NCBI GenBank assembly: GCA_036426205.1
Contig: WSYH01000139.1
Coordinates: 186,001 to 250,000 of the forward strand
From: Ascaphus truei
Lineage: Eukaryota; Chordata; Amphibia; Anura; Ascaphidae
Reading direction: 5' to 3'
DNA: 64,000 nt
The notes beneath the pieces were generated by a model. It was given only the letters and a program-made list of their open reading frames with translations. It ran no database searches and was not told the DNA's origin. Positions 35,842 to 46,845 of this stretch are shown piece after piece (position 1 is the first letter of the stretch; every line of letters begins with the position of its first letter). The position numbers were made by a program, and so were the translations under genes.

Positions 35842-38800
35842 CTAAAAACAGATAGAAAAATGAATATCAGTAAAATAAACAGACTTAATATTATTTAAAA
35901 ACTCCAGGGCTGGAGATGCTTCCAATAAGTTGCATGCGTCTTCAGCTCCCACGTGCATATACTGTAGATGTTTTATCTATTAAATGGATCATTGCTCACA
36001 GCTCATGTCCAATTTCTGCAATAACCTTGGATCTGACTCAGTACAGAAGAAACTACGAATACAGAGATACTGTACTAAGCAAGATCCCAAATTATCTGTT
36101 TTGGAAAAAGAAATTGATGGTGAAAGAGACATTTTGAATTTGCCTTTCTTAATGTCAACTAAGTTAACTGCTTTGCATCAATTAGGCCCTGTTTACATCA
36201 ACTAATATGGAAAATGGTACAGTAACAGGGGTTGAAGGTGGAGTTATTTGGTGCATGTGTTAATTAATTTACCATTTCAGATTGGTTTTTTTTGCTCCAC
36301 TTATATCAATTAATGCAAAGAATTGATCTGGAATGATAAATCATATGTTTGAAACATTAAAGCATACGCTACTATCTATCCCACAGTGTTGGATAGATAT
36401 GTAATGACCACAGAATGTTAATGAAGACTGCTTCATAGATAACTTTTTTTTGGGGGGGGGGTTAATGTATCAATACCAATTTGTAGCAAATGGGTGGAAA
36501 TAGCGTCATTTATTATGTTGCGTCTTTGTCCATAAGGGACTTTACTCCAAATTTTGCCCCAATATCTCTGTGATCTGTTGAATATTAACAGGTTATTGAG
36601 GGGCTATATGGAGCACATTTTACAATGGGATGTGTTAAATTCTCCTTCACTGTGCAGCACATCTTCACTATTTGCTAGCGTAAAAAAAAAGTGCTGTAAA
36701 TCTGGGGCCCTATGAACTTCCTTCACTATTCTTCTGCATCAAAAATAACAAATATGTTCTTACATTTGATGTAAAAAGAAGCAGGAAATACTGCAGTGTC
36801 AAAACAAACATTTTTGTGTCTTGATGCATCACTATTAATTTCCACTGCAGTTGTGCACCTTACTGGTATGGTAACTCATATAATGTTCTATGTATTGAGG
36901 TAGTAGAGTAAACAGGTCTCTCCTATGAGTGTATGGTATCCAATTACAGTACTTTATATTGTGGGGTTCAATACACAACTGCAAAATACTGTAATTCTGC
37001 AGGTTGCCAAGTTTACCCTTGAATCTATATCTTTATTTCTGGACCAGAGGTAAGGTTAGAAATTGTGCATTCTGTTTTTACACATGCATTGACCAAGCCA
37101 AAAGAAAAAGGTTCCAGAGGGCAAAATATTGATTGGTTATAGCATGATATAGCATGATTGAATGGTATTGATTTGACATTTGACAAATGAGAATACAATG
37201 GGGGAGTTACCTGAAGCTTTATTTATGCTTTAAGGCAAAGGATTTACAAGCTGTACTTCTGAAAATATGAAAAGGGAATATCGGGGACTAGAGCCTACTA
37301 AGAGTAAACAAGGATACATCTCCCTCAAACAATCTGTAGACTCAAAAACCTTTAACAAGTACATTGATTTTTTCCCCCTTTCCTTAATCATACCATAGTT
37401 CTTACTATGTCTGAATCAACTAAATTACAAAAAAATGTTACATGTCCTGGGGGTTCAATCACTATATATATACACACACACATATATACACACACACATA
37501 TACATATATATATATATATTTATTTTTTAAACAAGAACAAGTATTGTCTAACAAAAATATATATGCTTTTACAATCTAAGTGTTACTAGCATAGATTACA
37601 GATGTTGCATGAAGCATGTATGTAACTACATTAACTTTACCTTTGGAAATCAATAATAACGAACTGTCACAACTTCTCAATGCATGTCTTTATTTTATAT
37701 TTGTTATACAATGTACAATACAACTAATAGGCATGGTTAGTCCTATCTGGTCATGTCATCTTAAGAACTGAACAACAGTTTCCTTGTTGATGGTCATATA
37801 TATATATATATATAGTTCGCCACGATGTTAAATCCACTCGCCCGGGGCGTGCAAATGCATAGGTTTGTCAAACACTGTGTATATATATATATGTGTGTGT
37901 GTGTGTGTTTGTTTGTTTGTGTGTGTGTGTGCTCATTTGCATGTCATTTCCCAGAATCCCTTCCTGCAGTGGGAGCACTGTATGTTACGTGATAATGGTT
38001 GAAATGCAGGGTTGCAGACCTGTCTAAGACATGTGAATGTGCTCACAAGTGCTATTCTTTATTTTGTGTATATATATTCAAACTTTTATTTTGTAAAGAA
38101 AGGGAAGATACTTCAAATATTTTAAGTTGGCTGTGAAAGACTCCATACACATGATAGTCATGTACTGTGCCTTGCTACTCAGATTAGTATTTCGTGGTCA
38201 GATAACAAATGATGGGATGGAATCTGCTCACAGAAAGAAGTCATAAAAATGTGTTTATCACAAAACACAAACATATATTTTACTTTTTGCATCACAAACC
38301 ATGCATGGGTTCACTATACTTAAAGAAAAGCCAAGTACAGTATTTAAATAATATGGTGATATGTGATATGATTTCCTTTTTAAATTAGGTTTTTTTAAAT
38401 GTGTAAATTGCTATAAAGCAGACAGATAACCTCAAATGCTATCTTGAAGACGCTGTATGTCAATAACTGACAGTTAATTCCCTAACTGTTCTAAAGATCC
38501 CTTCTGGATGTTGAACTCAGCCAGAGATTACAATATCTGATAGTTAATCCTTTGCCCCTTGGTAATTATTTCCTAAGTACTGAACTATCCAAAGCATGTT
38601 AACTTGGAATATTTAACCATATGCATCATCATACTCAAATTGAAGCAGTAAAAGCGAACATACAGTATAGAGATAGTGTGAATACTCTAGAAATTAAGAC
38701 ATCTGTTATCTGTGGTTTCTACTCACAGCTTTAAAATAGGCTTAATTGGTGTATATGTATTTATCCTCTGTGTTTTATCTGTAAATATATTTATACAGAA

Positions 38801-39059
38801 GTTTTGACCTTGGCAATGAATAATGGTGTAGTAGTACTCCTTATACAAGGTTACAGAAGAATGTCATATAATTAACACAGTGCAACCTACATTGCATGCA
38901 CTAATTAACACAATAGAAATTCCAGATGCTCTGGTCCTGTTTTCTTAGTGCAAGTTATAGTTCCAGAGAAAAGAGACTCCTACAGTTTGTTTGATGCACT
39001 TGGAACAGTTTTGCTATCGCATTCTGTTTTCTGTTGATGTTGTTTAGGAGAGAACTTAC
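35842..39059 (-). other. EPHA7: EPHA7 intron 2
   Basis: AT-rich intron of 3.2 kb. It holds CA/TA microsatellites near 37461-37520 and 37797-37935 and a short GC-richer interspersed repeat fragment at about 37815-38060 (GCCACGATGTTAAATCCACT, then TTTCCCAGAATCCCTTCC). I see no exon-like segment. A poly-G run lies at 36451-36461. Confidence 0.75.
37461..37520 (+). repeat. (TA)n/(CA)n microsatellite
   Basis: Mixed TA and CA dinucleotides in intron 2. A second TA/TG tract lies at 37797-37935. Confidence 0.9.
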
Positions 39060-39124
39060 CCCACTAGAAGGTGAAGAGATCCATTCCAATTCTGTCTGTT
39101 GTGCTTTGGAATCCAGTAATATAA
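39060..39124 (-). CDS. EPHA7: EPHA7 exon 2
   Basis: A 65-bp exon, too short to find as an ORF, located by reading the minus strand between exons 1 and 3. It is preceded by TTTTACAG and followed by GTAAGT. With the G carried over from exon 1 it encodes VILLDSKAQQTELEWISSPSSG (residues 34-55), which is the linker before the ligand-binding domain in EPHA7. A 65-bp exon 2 is typical of Eph genes. It joins exon 3 in phase 0, since GGG is followed by TGG. Intron 1 is 3.9 kb and intron 2 is 3.2 kb. Confidence 0.95.
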
Positions 39125-39929
39125 CTGTAAAACAATAAATATTAACATGTATGTTTAAGAATAATGCACAATTTATCAGGGTAACATAAAAGAAAAATAG
39201 TTAGTAGAGGAAAAACATGACCACTTAGTGTGTGAAAACAAATAGTAATTACAAAAATAGTGCTGTTTTCAAAATGTTTCATTTACATTTACACCCGCTT
39301 TTCATATCTATTATTTCTTTGTTTTGCCATGAGTATACCTTAAGCAACAAAATAAGCAAAGTGAAAATGTAACAAGAAATCGTGACTTGCGTTGTAAAAC
39401 TTTTATTAGACCGAGGATGTAACTAATAAGTCTGCAGTTTGATTGGGTTATGATTAAAAAACTGAAATACACAGAAACGTATGTCATGTAGAAGTACAGT
39501 AGCTCTGAGTCTGAATTAAAAACTACCGGTATAGTCCATTTAATAGATTTACTATGGTGTACAATTATCTATATGTACTGGCTAAGTAACAGAAACCTGG
39601 TACTGAATTATTATAAATATTGAATACAAATGCCGAACAAGAAATAAAAAGTACAGTATACAATTTCCAGAATATTTCCAGAACTCTCTAACGTAATAAA
39701 AATATTTCATAAAAAAAAACACCACAGACATTTGTGATTTATTGTATTCCATGAGCAAGAACAAGTTCAAATGTTTTAAAAAGTTGATCAGTGGTAGTTT
39801 TTATTTTAGCAAGATGAAAAAGCTGTTTCATTTCTTTATAACGATTTAAAAGGGGCATATAGTGGAAATCTTCTATTCCTCTAAATAAATAACTGTTACG
39901 TGAACATATAGGAGGGTTATGCAAGATTG

Positions 39930-39930
39930 G

Positions 39931-39969
<39 letters not shown>

Positions 39970-40151
39970 ATTTTGGATTTTATACATACACACACCCAAT
40001 ATATCTTATATATCTATAAATTTTATAAATAATATATAATTTATATAATATTATATATATATCTATATATATATAATCATATTCAATCTTGGTTTTAATA
40101 TACATACACACGACCTATATATGGTTTGTAGTATAACAATCCAAGATTGAA

Positions 40152-40182
<31 letters not shown>
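39930..40182. repeat. AT-rich palindromic microsatellite cluster
   Basis: Three long (TA)n runs. Between them ATTCAATCTTGG (from about 40081) and CCAAGATTGAAT (about 40142) form a hairpin. TTGGATTTTATACATACACAC and a near copy are direct repeats. Confidence 0.8.
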
Positions 40183-42335
40183 CAAATTACAAAAAAACTC
40201 TTTAGCATTTTTTTAAAACCTTTATAGAAGTTTTACCTGACTTTGAGTTATCACCTACATTTTAAACTTTGTAGAATCATGAATAATATGTGATTCACTA
40301 TCATTTATGAAAAACAGCATGTTTTGCCCTCTCTGTAAAGAAGTACCCATGTTAAATATACTCCACGTAGTTACACTAACAATACACACAAGTTTATAGT
40401 CACATAACAAGCTGTGAGTCCTGAGCACAAGACTAGAAGACACTTAGATGTACCTTAAGACTGGCAATAGTGCTCTGGCATCCTACTAGGTCTCATCTCT
40501 GGAACAAAACATACCACACAGTATTCACATCAAAAACTACACTGAGACCTAATACTTGAAAAGGAGACTGCCACTCTAAAAAAAACACATAATTCCTACA
40601 TTCCTGCATAAAAAGCTCACAGTGCCTAGTGCAAGGGAGAGCACCCATGTCACTGCATGTAACCTTATACATTGGCCTAAATACAAGCATTTCAATTTAG
40701 GTTTATTGTAAGAGATGTGTGTTCAGGTAGTAAAAAAAGGAACTAGAAAAAAATTAGGAATAGCATGCTGTATTTGTGATTGATTGGTATTAGTGTTGTA
40801 TAGTTCACAGTGATAATAATATTAATAAACATTTAAATGAAAATGATGGGGGATGAGGGGGATATATTCACCGACTCTAGTTTGTCTGTCTGTCTGTCTG
40901 TCATTTGTAACCTCTATCTGCATGGCAGTTCTTGGAAACAGTACTATTACACTACACATATCCTTTTTTTCATATATCTAATTTAATCTAAAAATGTTGT
41001 ACCCCTCCCATTAAACTGTTAAAGCTGAATATTCTAAATAATCAAACGTTAGCTCCATTTATATTTTGTATAGTCTCTACTTTCCTAATGCGATTTCTTA
41101 TATAGCATTCTTTAAAACCCGTAAAACCAAGGGTTAATTTAAAAAAAACCATTCGGTAAATGCACTGAAACCTTATAAAATATATGCTATATTTCCCTCC
41201 GATACACCCCCTTAAAACAACTGACTTCCCTAGTATTTTCTTATATCATTTACTCACTGCTCCCGGATTGTCCTTACTAAAGCTTAGTATGTGTGTGTCA
41301 GCAATACCCCCAAAGCACTGATTTCCACATCACTAACTGGGTGTAATGGTTCTACAATGAGACGTGTGGCGTCAAGCAGAAGAAAAATAAATAGATAGAT
41401 TTCGCCTCAAAGGATTGAAGACAGATATTTCTACTCAGATCCTAAATCTCAACCTGCTCCAGGAAAGCACCGCTTCTTATCGCCCCCTGCACGCCGCCCC
41501 GGGCACCTTGTTGGATTGGGCAGTTTTTGTCTTGTTTGGCTAGAAGATATTTCATTGCTGACACAGAACTGGGATCTGCATAATGCATGCACAGGACTCT
41601 GGGGGCACTGTATGTTCCGCAATCTTCTCCTATACCCACATTTATTTGTCAGGATTACTTTCATTTTCGACAAACTGTGCACCCGACCTATAAAGTGATC
41701 TTTTATTTTGCATCTTTATTCTGCCCTAACTCTCCTGAAAGTTGAATCTCCACTAGCTTCTTACGCTGAATTTTTTTTTTAATTCATTACACCTGTTAAA
41801 AAATGCCAGCACATTGTCATGTCTTTTCAATGATCACAATTTACATTTACTATATATTACTTCTTGTCAACTTGTGTTAAACACTTTGGTTTATTCTAAA
41901 AGTTTGCTATCCTCAGTCTGCCTGGAGCCCCACAACCCCAATCCCCTACAGTTCCGCTCTTCTTACAATAATATGGACATAGTCAGTGTACAAGTAATGA
42001 CTGTTCTGCACCAAAATAAAATGTATATATGCATTGCACATTTTGAATGTGATAAATATTGCCGTTTTTTTGTGTATTTATTATGTCTACCATTTCAATG
42101 CATGAGCAACGTGAACTAGTTATTTACACAGCTGAGTTTTCCAGCAGCAGAAGAGCCAAGGTGCCCAGTGCAGGATGCCGCATCCCAGCACTCATACATT
42201 GTATGAAGTTTAGTCTTCCCGTGTATCCATAAAGAATATATTGTTTCAATACTGCCGGTCATTATGCTCCTTCTACAGGCGCTAGATGGTACTTTACCTC
42301 TCAGATCCCATCTAAACCCGTTTAACAAACACAAT

Positions 42336-42400
42336 ATGTATTATTAGCGTGTATTTGTAAAGCGCCAGCATATTCCGCAGCGCGGTACAATGGTGTAGAT
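42336..42400. repeat. LINE/SINE-tail fragment
   Basis: TTTGTAAAGCGCCAGCATAT and TCCGCAGCGCGGTACAAT form a phrase common in amphibian L2/CR1-derived repeats (from memory). Also present in copy 2 at about 51900-51950, heavily altered. Confidence 0.5.
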
Positions 42401-42922
42401 TTGGTGAAATGCTCTATTGTCTATTAGCGTAGTTAACTTTCCCTCTTCCGAAAATGACATTGATAGCGGATCTTTCTTTCTTTGTTACCTCTCTTATTAT
42501 TTTTTAACGGCGCATTGAGAAAGCCATGTGCAATGGGACGGTATAGTATATTGTGCAGCCTGAAAGTGCTACTGTCTCGTGTAAAATAACACATATAATA
42601 TCTGCTGTACACCCAGGAGTCTCTCAAAACTACGTTGCAGACAGGATGAAGCTCCCTGCAGTCTGCCTTTCCCGTACTTCAAAATCCCCAAACGGCGAAT
42701 TATAAATAGAGATCGTTCTTATTATAACTAAACAACCATGTCCTCGGGGGACAGCCCTAAACATAGAGGCTGATCTTTCTTCCCATGACGCACGATCCGA
42801 GTTTCTTAATAATAAAAGAATAACTATTTCCTGCCTTCCAACTTGGTGACCTGAACCCCTTGTCCTCCAATCCCCTGCACCATCTTCGGTGCCACTGTGC
42901 AGAAATGTACAGGAGAATACAA

Positions 42923-42928
42923 GCACAC

Positions 42929-42970
<42 letters not shown>
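42923..42970 (+). repeat. (CA)n microsatellite by the exon 1 donor
   Basis: Begins about 40 bp into intron 1 on the gene strand. Pure in copy 1. In copy 2 (52489-52552) it is broken by extra C bases, as expected from miscalled reads. Confidence 0.95.
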
Positions 42971-42972
<2 letters not shown>

Positions 42973-43010
42973 CTTTGTTTTTCTAACCCCTGCCCTTCGC
43001 ATATTCTTAC

Positions 43011-43110
43011 CTTCTTTAGCAGACTGTGCCTCCCCCGTGTGTGCAAAACAAAACAACCAGATGAAGCATAACGTAATCCAGGAAGGGTGCCTAGTATGGA
43101 GAAGAACCAT
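43011..43110 (-). CDS. EPHA7: EPHA7 exon 1 (signal peptide)
   Basis: First coding exon of an Eph-family receptor tyrosine kinase that binds GPI-anchored ephrin-A ligands at the cell surface and guides axons and tissue boundaries. It reads 33 codons plus one base. The start MVLLHTRHPSW leads into a hydrophobic core (ITLCFIWLFCF) and then AHTGEAQSAKE, which matches the EPHA7 signal peptide and mature N-terminus as I know it from mammals with a few substitutions. The ATG follows a CACC-type context. The exon ends in AAAGAAG followed by GTAAGA, a strong donor, and the leftover G joins exon 2 to give Val34. A degraded second copy lies at 52586-52684. Seen directly: ORF, donor and signal peptide. 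From family knowledge: the identity. EPHA7 rather than EPHA3/EPHA5 is favoured by the AHTGEAQ-AKE stretch. Confidence 0.96.
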
Positions 43111-43224
43111 GGTGCATTGAACAGGGCTTGAGTTATTTGCTATTATTGCAATGAGTCTCTTTGTTTTTGTGCTTGAAGTTATTTGTAGCTGTGGAAGCCT
43201 GGATTCTATGCACTGGTTGTGTCT

Positions 43225-43600
43225 TCTTTCTTTTGTTGCTGTTCTCGGTGGCGTTTATATACTGTATTGTACTATATTAGGCAATGAATCCCTCTGCACA
43301 GTCCCGCCTGAATGCTTATCCCCTCTGTAGCCTCTTCACCGATGTGCTCAGTACCAGCCTGCCAGCCGCTGACTGCAGACCGGCCACCAGCTCCACACTC
43401 CAATAATATCAATTAGGAGTCAAGGGGCGGGACCCCAGCAGCAGCAGCAGCAGTCAGTCCATCCAGCAGACTGGCAGCCCGATTTAGCCTATCAGATTTC
43501 GGGAGGAGCCATCGACGCTGGCCAATAGCAGCAAGAAAAGAGGCAAGAATCTCAGCTTCTACCAATCAGAGGGGCGGCTGCGGCTGGTCCAGGGTTCTGT
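43225..43600 (-). promoter_or_regulatory. EPHA7: EPHA7 proximal promoter
   Basis: Sequence immediately 5' of exon 1 on the minus strand. It holds a TATA-like box (43254-43261), a GC box (GGGGCGGG, 43424-43431), a second GC box (43571-43577) and two CCAAT motifs (43522-43526 and 43562-43566; the gene strand reads ATTGG). A short CAG run lies at 43436-43454. GC content is higher than in the AT-rich surroundings. The arrangement suits a start site near 43225 and a 5' UTR of roughly 115 bases. The motifs are seen directly; promoter function is inferred from position. Confidence 0.6.
43254..43261 (-). promoter_or_regulatory. TATA-box candidate for EPHA7
   Basis: On the gene strand the sequence reads AGTATATAAACGCC, a good TATA match about 145 bp upstream of the ATG. 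The same box is retained in the duplicate copy at 52828-52835. Confidence 0.5.
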
Positions 43601-46280
43601 CACTGTATCCCTCTTGCTTGGAGGGCTGCTCTATCTGCAAGTAGCCCAGGAGTCTGGGGAAGTGGCTGAGCATCAGCACTCACAAGTGTTCCCGCTCTGT
43701 AGGACTGCCCCTGCACAGATCACAGCGGCACAACTTTCAGACATTTACACAAGAATCAAGTAGTGTAACATGAATCCCTCGCATAAAATCAGCTTATTGT
43801 GCCTTGCTAAAGAGAGCACTTTAAATTTTGGAACAACTCCATCGCCAGGAAGTGATCAATTATTAACGGGTCTCTCATAAATGCACATGCGGGCGACTCT
43901 TGTTACTAGTTGATGAAATGTCTCTAACAGCCGCACTTGAATGGCTCTGTAAATGATGAGCTGTTACTATCCTCTTCATTTCCTCGTCCAATAAAACAAT
44001 GGAACTGCCATTATTTAATGACCAACGAAGAACTCCCATCCATTCTGTGGGCTAAACAGCAGAGTGCAATAAACATGTAAGAACCTTTATTGGAGGAAAT
44101 GAGCTGTGTCGGCTGAGCCTGTATAACACCCGGGGAGAAGCTGCAGCAGGCCTGCTGGGTCTTCAGTCTCACACAGACCGAGCAAACCAATCTCTCACCA
44201 AATCAGTGAAAAGAGATCAGTATCCCGTGGGCCAGCTACAGTCTGAGAATGGGAACCATTTTAATGTAGTTTTTTAAACTCGTGCATCAGATCTGGAAGA
44301 GTTGCAAACCGAAGGCGTGCGCAATCACTGAACTTTAATATTTTATTGCCGAAGTCCGATAGCATCTAATAATAAATACTTGAAATGCTGGGGAAAGTCG
44401 GCGATAACAATGTTTCATTGATCTATAATAAAAATACTCACTGCTAAATGATATCGCACCTCCTTGCAATGCACAGTGCACTTTGGTTAAGTGATCAGTT
44501 AGCTCACATATTGTTGCATTGCAATGTGTTGCGGTACATTACTCTGCGCGAATACTGGTTATTTGCAGTGCGTTGCGACCTCACTTGCACCAAAGGGAAG
44601 AATAGGACGTTCAACAACTACAGTATATATGTGCTTTGCAATGCATTGCATTGTAGTATTTTCTGAGACTTGAAAATGTTATCCTGCAGTAGAATAGCAG
44701 TTTCTTCAGCCACTGAGGGCTTTTTGTGGTAGTTGTACAGACTCCACAAGCAGTGTGTTACTGACACTAATGAGTCTATTTTGAAACCATACAGAAGGGT
44801 TAGTAGTAAGTTTGCAGGCTGCACCTCTGCAACAGAATACATTATTCTAACAGTGCTGTAAGTCAATTGTAACGCATTTCAGCATCAAATAGGGTATTTG
44901 GGGAAGTAACAGGGCTTGTGCATTGCATTATCGCAATCCTCTCTGGATATATACGTATATCTTGTTGATGTTTTACAGTGCACTAGTATGACCCCTGACT
45001 TACTGTAATCATGTCGTGTACTGTAGTTTAAGTATCCAATGAGAATGATTCACTTCATTTAGCCACCATAAGTGTACTATAAGTATGGAGGGATTCCAGT
45101 TAGTTTGTTGACTGCTGTTCTAATTGATTTTACTGGCAGATATTGGTCAAAGCGCTTTAGAATGTTTCTTTTTTGTGTCCTGCCAAACAAATGATTTAGC
45201 ATCTGGATACGGTCTGTCCCTCTTGATTAGTACGAAGGACTAGCATGTAAAATTCCAGTATTAACATTGTCATGGTAGGATATTATTGCCACAGACGTCA
45301 GGAATACATTTCATAACAGCAAATCTCTTCTAGATATCTGGAATTCTGGTGCTGATTAAATGTTCCACTGGAAATACAAAATGTAAGCTTAAACATCATA
45401 CCTAGGTTTCTGTTAGAAAACATAGGGAATTATTTACCATAGCCCTTGATAAAATAAGCATATATTATGTTGTGTTTTGTTCCACCTTTTTTTGCAAACA
45501 CTTTATTTACCGTGTTAATATAAATAAGGGGGAGAAGACTTATTGCCAATCCTACCCCGTAGTAACAACATGGACAACGTGTATCTCAATAAGCTAATTA
45601 AATTGCGATCTAATTAATATACCCTAATTTTACTGTTCTAGGGTCGATCTACATACCTAAAACAAAATACAAGTGGGACCACTGCTATTTTACATTATTT
45701 GTATAATTAGTAAACTTATACAGTAGTCATGTGTCATACAGCATATACTACTGTTTAAAAAGTGAGGGGATTGAAAAATGACATTTGACACCAGAAATAT
45801 AAAATCTTGTAAAGGCACTGCTTCTGCTACTAGCATCATTTTTATGACTCGATGACTTCCTTTGCGTTGTTTTTAAAGGGTACAGATTTAAGTCTTTGAT
45901 GAAGTGTTGAAAACGAGAAATCCCTTGATGGCTTTGAGATAACTTTAGCTGTGTATTTTGCCTTTAATTTGTGCTCTTTTGGTGTCATTCCAATCTAAAA
46001 ACACAATTTAAAAGGAAAGTGTATTTACTATATATAAACAACAAAAAAAAGGTAGCGCTAACCAATGAAATATGACAATAATAACGTAATGTTTAGTACC
46101 CTAAGTGTAGACAATTAATCACACATGGGGGGCTGCCTGATGATATAAAAAACTGACCCCCTGGTCAGAGCTAGTGCATGGAAAAAGATATGTATCTGGA
46201 GGCGCCTAGGATAACAATAATTATAAAAAGGATATATAAAAACCAAGCCTGTTGGCCAGTTATCAGATTTTCAGTTATAT

Positions 46281-46811
46281 ATGAATAATAATAATAATAA
46301 TTTAAAATTCACATTTGTTACCAGTCCCACCAAAATAGAATACTTAGATTTAGAGATAACTATCGTAGATAATTGTATTCACACTAGCACATACTTTAAA
46401 CCCGTTCAATCTAATAATTATTTGCATGCACAAAGTCACCATAACCCCACATGGGTCAAAAATATACCAAAAGGCCAATTTATTCGACTGAAAAGAAATA
46501 GTTCACATCCGGAAACATTCAATATCCAAGCTGAGGATCTTAAAAACAAATTTATAGAGAGGAAGTATTCTCCACAGGATTTAGATAGGACCATTACCGA
46601 GGTTGCAGCGATGGACAGAACCAGTCTTTTGAAGTATAAAAATAAAAATCTTAATAAAACAGGCAATCTGTCATTTATAACCCAATTTAATCAAATGGCC
46701 CCTAATATACTTAAAATCTTTAGAAAGTATTGGCCGATATTAAAAAAGGACAAAGAACCAGAGGGTATTTTACATATTATATCCACATATTATATTTACA
46801 AAAGCCCCTAA
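46281..46811 (+). pseudogene. Penelope-like RT C-terminal fragment
   Basis: Open frame of 176 codons, the first few being an Asn run. Motifs of the Penelope RT thumb and C-terminus are visible: KIEYLDLEITI, TSTYFKPVQSNNYLHAQSHH, NPTWVKNIPKGQFIRLKRNS, and MDRTSLL further on, then FRKYWPILKKDKE leading to the linker. The upstream fingers and palm are absent, so the frame is a 5' truncation and the first methionine is not meaningful. It ends at a stop before the linker, which continues in another frame. Confidence 0.8.
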
Positions 46812-46845
46812 CATAGGACAAAGACTGGCACCTAGCTGTCCATCA

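Larger units (their letters stand above)
39125..43010 (-). other. EPHA7: EPHA7 intron 1
   Basis: Intron of 3.9 kb. Its 5' part (from 43010 down to 40824) is included in the tandem duplication. It contains an AT palindrome (39930-40182), a GTCT tetranucleotide run (40885-40904), a LINE/SINE-tail fragment (42336-42400) and a CA repeat close to the exon 1 donor. The rest looks single-copy. Confidence 0.75.
43111..46019. other. EPHA7 upstream region, copy 1
   Basis: Holds the 5' UTR and promoter (43111-43600) followed by mostly AT-rich, single-copy-looking DNA up to the Penelope insertion at 46036. The many short open frames here have no recognisable protein. The whole stretch recurs at about 52685-55815. 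Confidence 0.6.
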
